This document shows, piece by piece, positions 11,860 through 13,027 of a stretch of DNA of 13,027 nucleotides (position 1 is its first letter; every line of letters begins with the position of its first letter). The stretch covers positions 1 through 13,027 of the forward strand of contig MVQS01000090.1 in NCBI GenBank assembly GCA_002067855.1. The letters run 5' to 3'. The position numbers were made by a program, and so were the translations under genes. The notes under the pieces were generated by a model. The model was not told the origin of the DNA and searched no databases. It saw only the letters and a program-made list of their open reading frames with translations. Source of the stretch: Syntrophaceae bacterium PtaB.Bin038 (GTDB lineage: Bacteria; Desulfobacterota; Syntrophia; Syntrophales; UBA2192).

Positions 11860-12341
11860 CGCAGGGGCCTCTCCACGATTTTCCCGATCCGCTCCTCCAT
11901 GGCCCCGGGACACCCCCGGGCGGCGCTGCGGGTCAGGGCGTAGACCGTGAACTCGTCGTCCCGGATGTCCACGGTGATCGTCCCGGGGGTCAACGTGATC
12001 GACTGGCCGAGGGCGACCCGGGAGACCCTCGTCCGGAGTTTCGTCCGAAAGCGGATCACCTGCGGGTCGATGAGTTCGAGCATGCGGGGATGGCAGGCGA
12101 TGTAGGCCACCTGGAGGTTCGCGAGGAGGATCTCCCAGAACAGGCTGGGAAGGTAGAGGACCATGCCGAAGAAAACGACCGTCCAGGTCCTGGGGTTGCC
12201 GCTGAAAAACAGCAGGTTGTGACCGAACTGCGCGACCAGCAAAGCACAGAACAGGCCCAGGGACGTGTGGAAGGCGTCGAACATTCCGGACAGGACCAGC
12301 CAGAAGACGATCATGACGGCAAAGGTCGCAATCTTTGCCAT
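11856..12341 (-). CDS. mnhE: Mrp antiporter subunit E
   Basis: A 161-residue MnhE/MrpE (MbhA) protein. The N-terminal half is hydrophobic, with helices at about 5-20 and 24-40 and a third before EILLANLQVAYIACHP (about 70-85), the typical MnhE stretch. The C-terminal half is a small cytoplasmic domain with LGQSITLTPGTITVDI at about 111-126, the most conserved MnhE motif (la.sITLTPGTltvdi). It is the first gene of the operon. AGGAG lies only 2 nt from the ATG, an unusually short spacing. A strong promoter starts about 70 nt upstream. Confidence 0.95.
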   Translation of the reverse strand: MAKIATFAVMIVFWLVLSGMFDAFHTSLGLFCALLVAQFGHNLLFFSGNPRTWTVVFFGMVLYLPSLFWEILLANLQVAYIACHPRMLELIDPQVIRFRTKLRTRVSRVALGQSITLTPGTITVDIRDDEFTVYALTRSAARGCPGAMEERIGKIVERPLR

Positions 12342-12400
12342 GGCTCCTCACTCTGCGGCAGCGCCGCAGCCGTCCCGGTTTCCCGTGCCGGCTCGTGTAA

Positions 12401-12443
12401 ACTTTTGCAAATTTTTATTTATAAGAAAATTGCATACAAAAGT
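12401..12443. promoter_or_regulatory. AT-rich inverted repeat over the mnhE promoter (possible operator)
   Basis: ACTTTTG (12401-12407) and CAAAAGT (12437-12443) are perfect inverted arms centred on the -10 box. Imperfect inner arms, CAAATTTT and AAAATTG, lie between them. The stretch is strikingly AT-rich in a GC-rich region. Such symmetry over a promoter could bind a dimeric regulator, but AT-rich promoter DNA often shows symmetry by chance. Confidence 0.4.
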
Positions 12444-12446
12444 CAA
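12418..12446 (-). promoter_or_regulatory. mnhE: Sigma70-like promoter of the antiporter operon
   Basis: On the minus strand TTGACT (12446-12441) and TATAAA (12423-12418) are separated by exactly 17 nt. Each differs from consensus at one position. Initiation is expected near 12411, giving a leader of about 70 nt before mnhE. The -35 box lies 2 nt past the U tract of the ATP synthase terminator. Confidence 0.8.
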
Positions 12447-12448
12447 TG

Positions 12449-12477
12449 AAAAAAGGGCCGGGATTCATTCCCGGCCC
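12449..12477 (-). terminator. Intrinsic terminator of the ATP synthase operon
   Basis: GGGCCGGGA (12455-12463) pairs with TCCCGGCCC (12469-12477) as a 9-bp stem with a 5-nt loop. On the minus strand it is followed by six T, 33 nt after the atpC stop. Confidence 0.9.
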
Positions 12478-12510
12478 CTCCTGTTTTTCATCAAAAAGCG
12501 ATACTGCGGG

Positions 12511-12918
12511 TTACTGCTGACCCGCGATCTTGAGCCTCGCCTCCGCCCTTTCGAGGGCGATCTTGGCCCGCTCGTACTCCGGGTCCTCTTTGGCGAACTT
12601 CGCCAGCTTCTGCTCGGCCGCCTCCTTCGCACGTCTAGCCCGGTCCACGTCGATCTGGTCGGCGCGCTCGGCCGTCTCGACGAGCACGGTCACCTTGCTG
12701 CCCGTCACCTCGGCGTACCCCGTGTTGACGGCGTAGCTGACGCGCTTGCCGTCCTTGAGGTAGCTCAGCTCGCCGAACTTGATCGCCGACAGCAGCGAGG
12801 CGTGCCCCCTCAGGACGCCGAATTCCCCTTCGCTCCCGGGACAGGTCACCTCGTCGACCGTCCCGCTGTAGGCCAGCTTCTCCGGAGTCACGATCTCCAG
12901 CAAGAGTTCTTCCGCCAT
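12511..12918 (-). CDS. atpC: ATP synthase F1 subunit epsilon
   Basis: The epsilon subunit is part of the central stalk of F1F0 ATP synthase and can inhibit ATP hydrolysis. The 135-residue length is normal. The N-terminal beta sandwich contains LLLEIVTPEKLAYSG, EVTCPGSEGEFGVLRGHASL (the typical PG..GEfGvLp.Ha.l) and FVNTGYAEV-like VNTGYAEVTGSKVTVLVETA. The C-terminal helical hairpin runs from about residue 88 (DVDRARRAKEAAEQKLA) to the end. GGAGGAG lies 6 nt before the ATG, and atpD lies 20 nt upstream. A strong terminator follows, so it is the last gene of the atp operon. Confidence 0.97.
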   Translation of the reverse strand: MAEELLLEIVTPEKLAYSGTVDEVTCPGSEGEFGVLRGHASLLSAIKFGELSYLKDGKRVSYAVNTGYAEVTGSKVTVLVETAERADQIDVDRARRAKEAAEQKLAKFAKEDPEYERAKIALERAEARLKIAGQQ

Positions 12919-12938
12919 GGGTGTCTCCTCCGGACCGG

Positions 12939-13027
12939 TTATTCGGCCAGCTTCCTGGCCTTTTCAACGGCTTCCTCGATGCCGCCCACCATGTAGAAGG
13001 CCTGCTCGGGCAGCTCGTCGTGCTTGC
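12939..13027 (-). CDS. atpD: ATP synthase F1 subunit beta, C-terminal end (partial)
   Basis: Only the last 28 residues lie in the window: they begin KHDELPEQAFYMVGGIEEAV and end EKARKLAE before TAA. This is the well-known C terminus of the catalytic beta subunit (d.lPE.AFymVG.IeEa.ekA). The gene continues beyond the right edge, and the typical order atpD-atpC is kept. Confidence 0.93.
   Translation of the reverse strand, partial: KHDELPEQAFYMVGGIEEAVEKARKLAE

Noticed and set aside
4637..12341. Complex I (nuo) or energy-converting hydrogenase operon
   Set aside because: MnhB, E, F and G signatures are clear and none of NuoB, C, D, H, I or hydrogenase large/small subunits is found.

Overview
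The window is GC-rich bacterial chromosome with tightly packed genes. Gene content suggests an anaerobic, probably syntrophic or sulfate-reducing member of the Desulfobacterota (old Deltaproteobacteria), perhaps near Syntrophales. The pointers are an AmmeMemoRadiSam-type radical SAM protein, a molybdopterin MoaA, a multi-subunit Mrp/Mbh-type cation/proton antiporter next to the F-type ATP synthase operon, and short G-rich intergenic repeats. This placement is inference; no rRNA or other marker gene is present.

Left part (1-1577, plus strand): the 3' end of a rhomboid protease that appears fused to a DnaJ C-terminal (substrate-binding) domain, a DUF2007-type small protein, a 61-aa unknown protein that overlaps it by ATGA, and a DJ-1/PfpI family protein resembling isonitrile hydratase. 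Next come two minus-strand radical SAM genes: amrS (1741-2751) and moaA (2866-3864). Copies of a short repeat, GAGAAGGTGAGAAGGTTGG, lie on both sides of amrS. Divergent from moaA is greA (4082-4570). Its leader carries a sigma70-like promoter followed at once by a strong terminator-like hairpin, which looks like an attenuator. greA ends in a hairpin flanked by A and T runs that can serve both strands.

Right part (4637-12341, minus strand): one large operon with ATGA/TTGA overlaps. In transcription order it is mnhE, mnhF, mnhG, an MbhD-like DUF4040 subunit, an MbhE-like subunit, mnhB, mnhC, mnhD-like 1, mnhD-like 2, a 46-aa one-helix protein, a 90-aa two-helix protein and mnhD-like 3 with a long C-terminal extension. 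The first eight genes follow the order of the antiporter half of archaeal Mbh (mbhA-H), with MrpA's C-terminal parts as separate genes. No hydrogenase or quinone/ferredoxin module is present and the operon ends at a terminator, so it is most simply a stand-alone Mrp-like Na+/H+ antiporter with three ion-translocating subunits. It has its own promoter (TTGACT-17-TATAAA) directly behind the terminator of the ATP synthase operon, whose last genes, atpD (partial) and atpC, close the window. ATP synthase and antiporter would then be neighbours in controlling the proton and sodium gradients.
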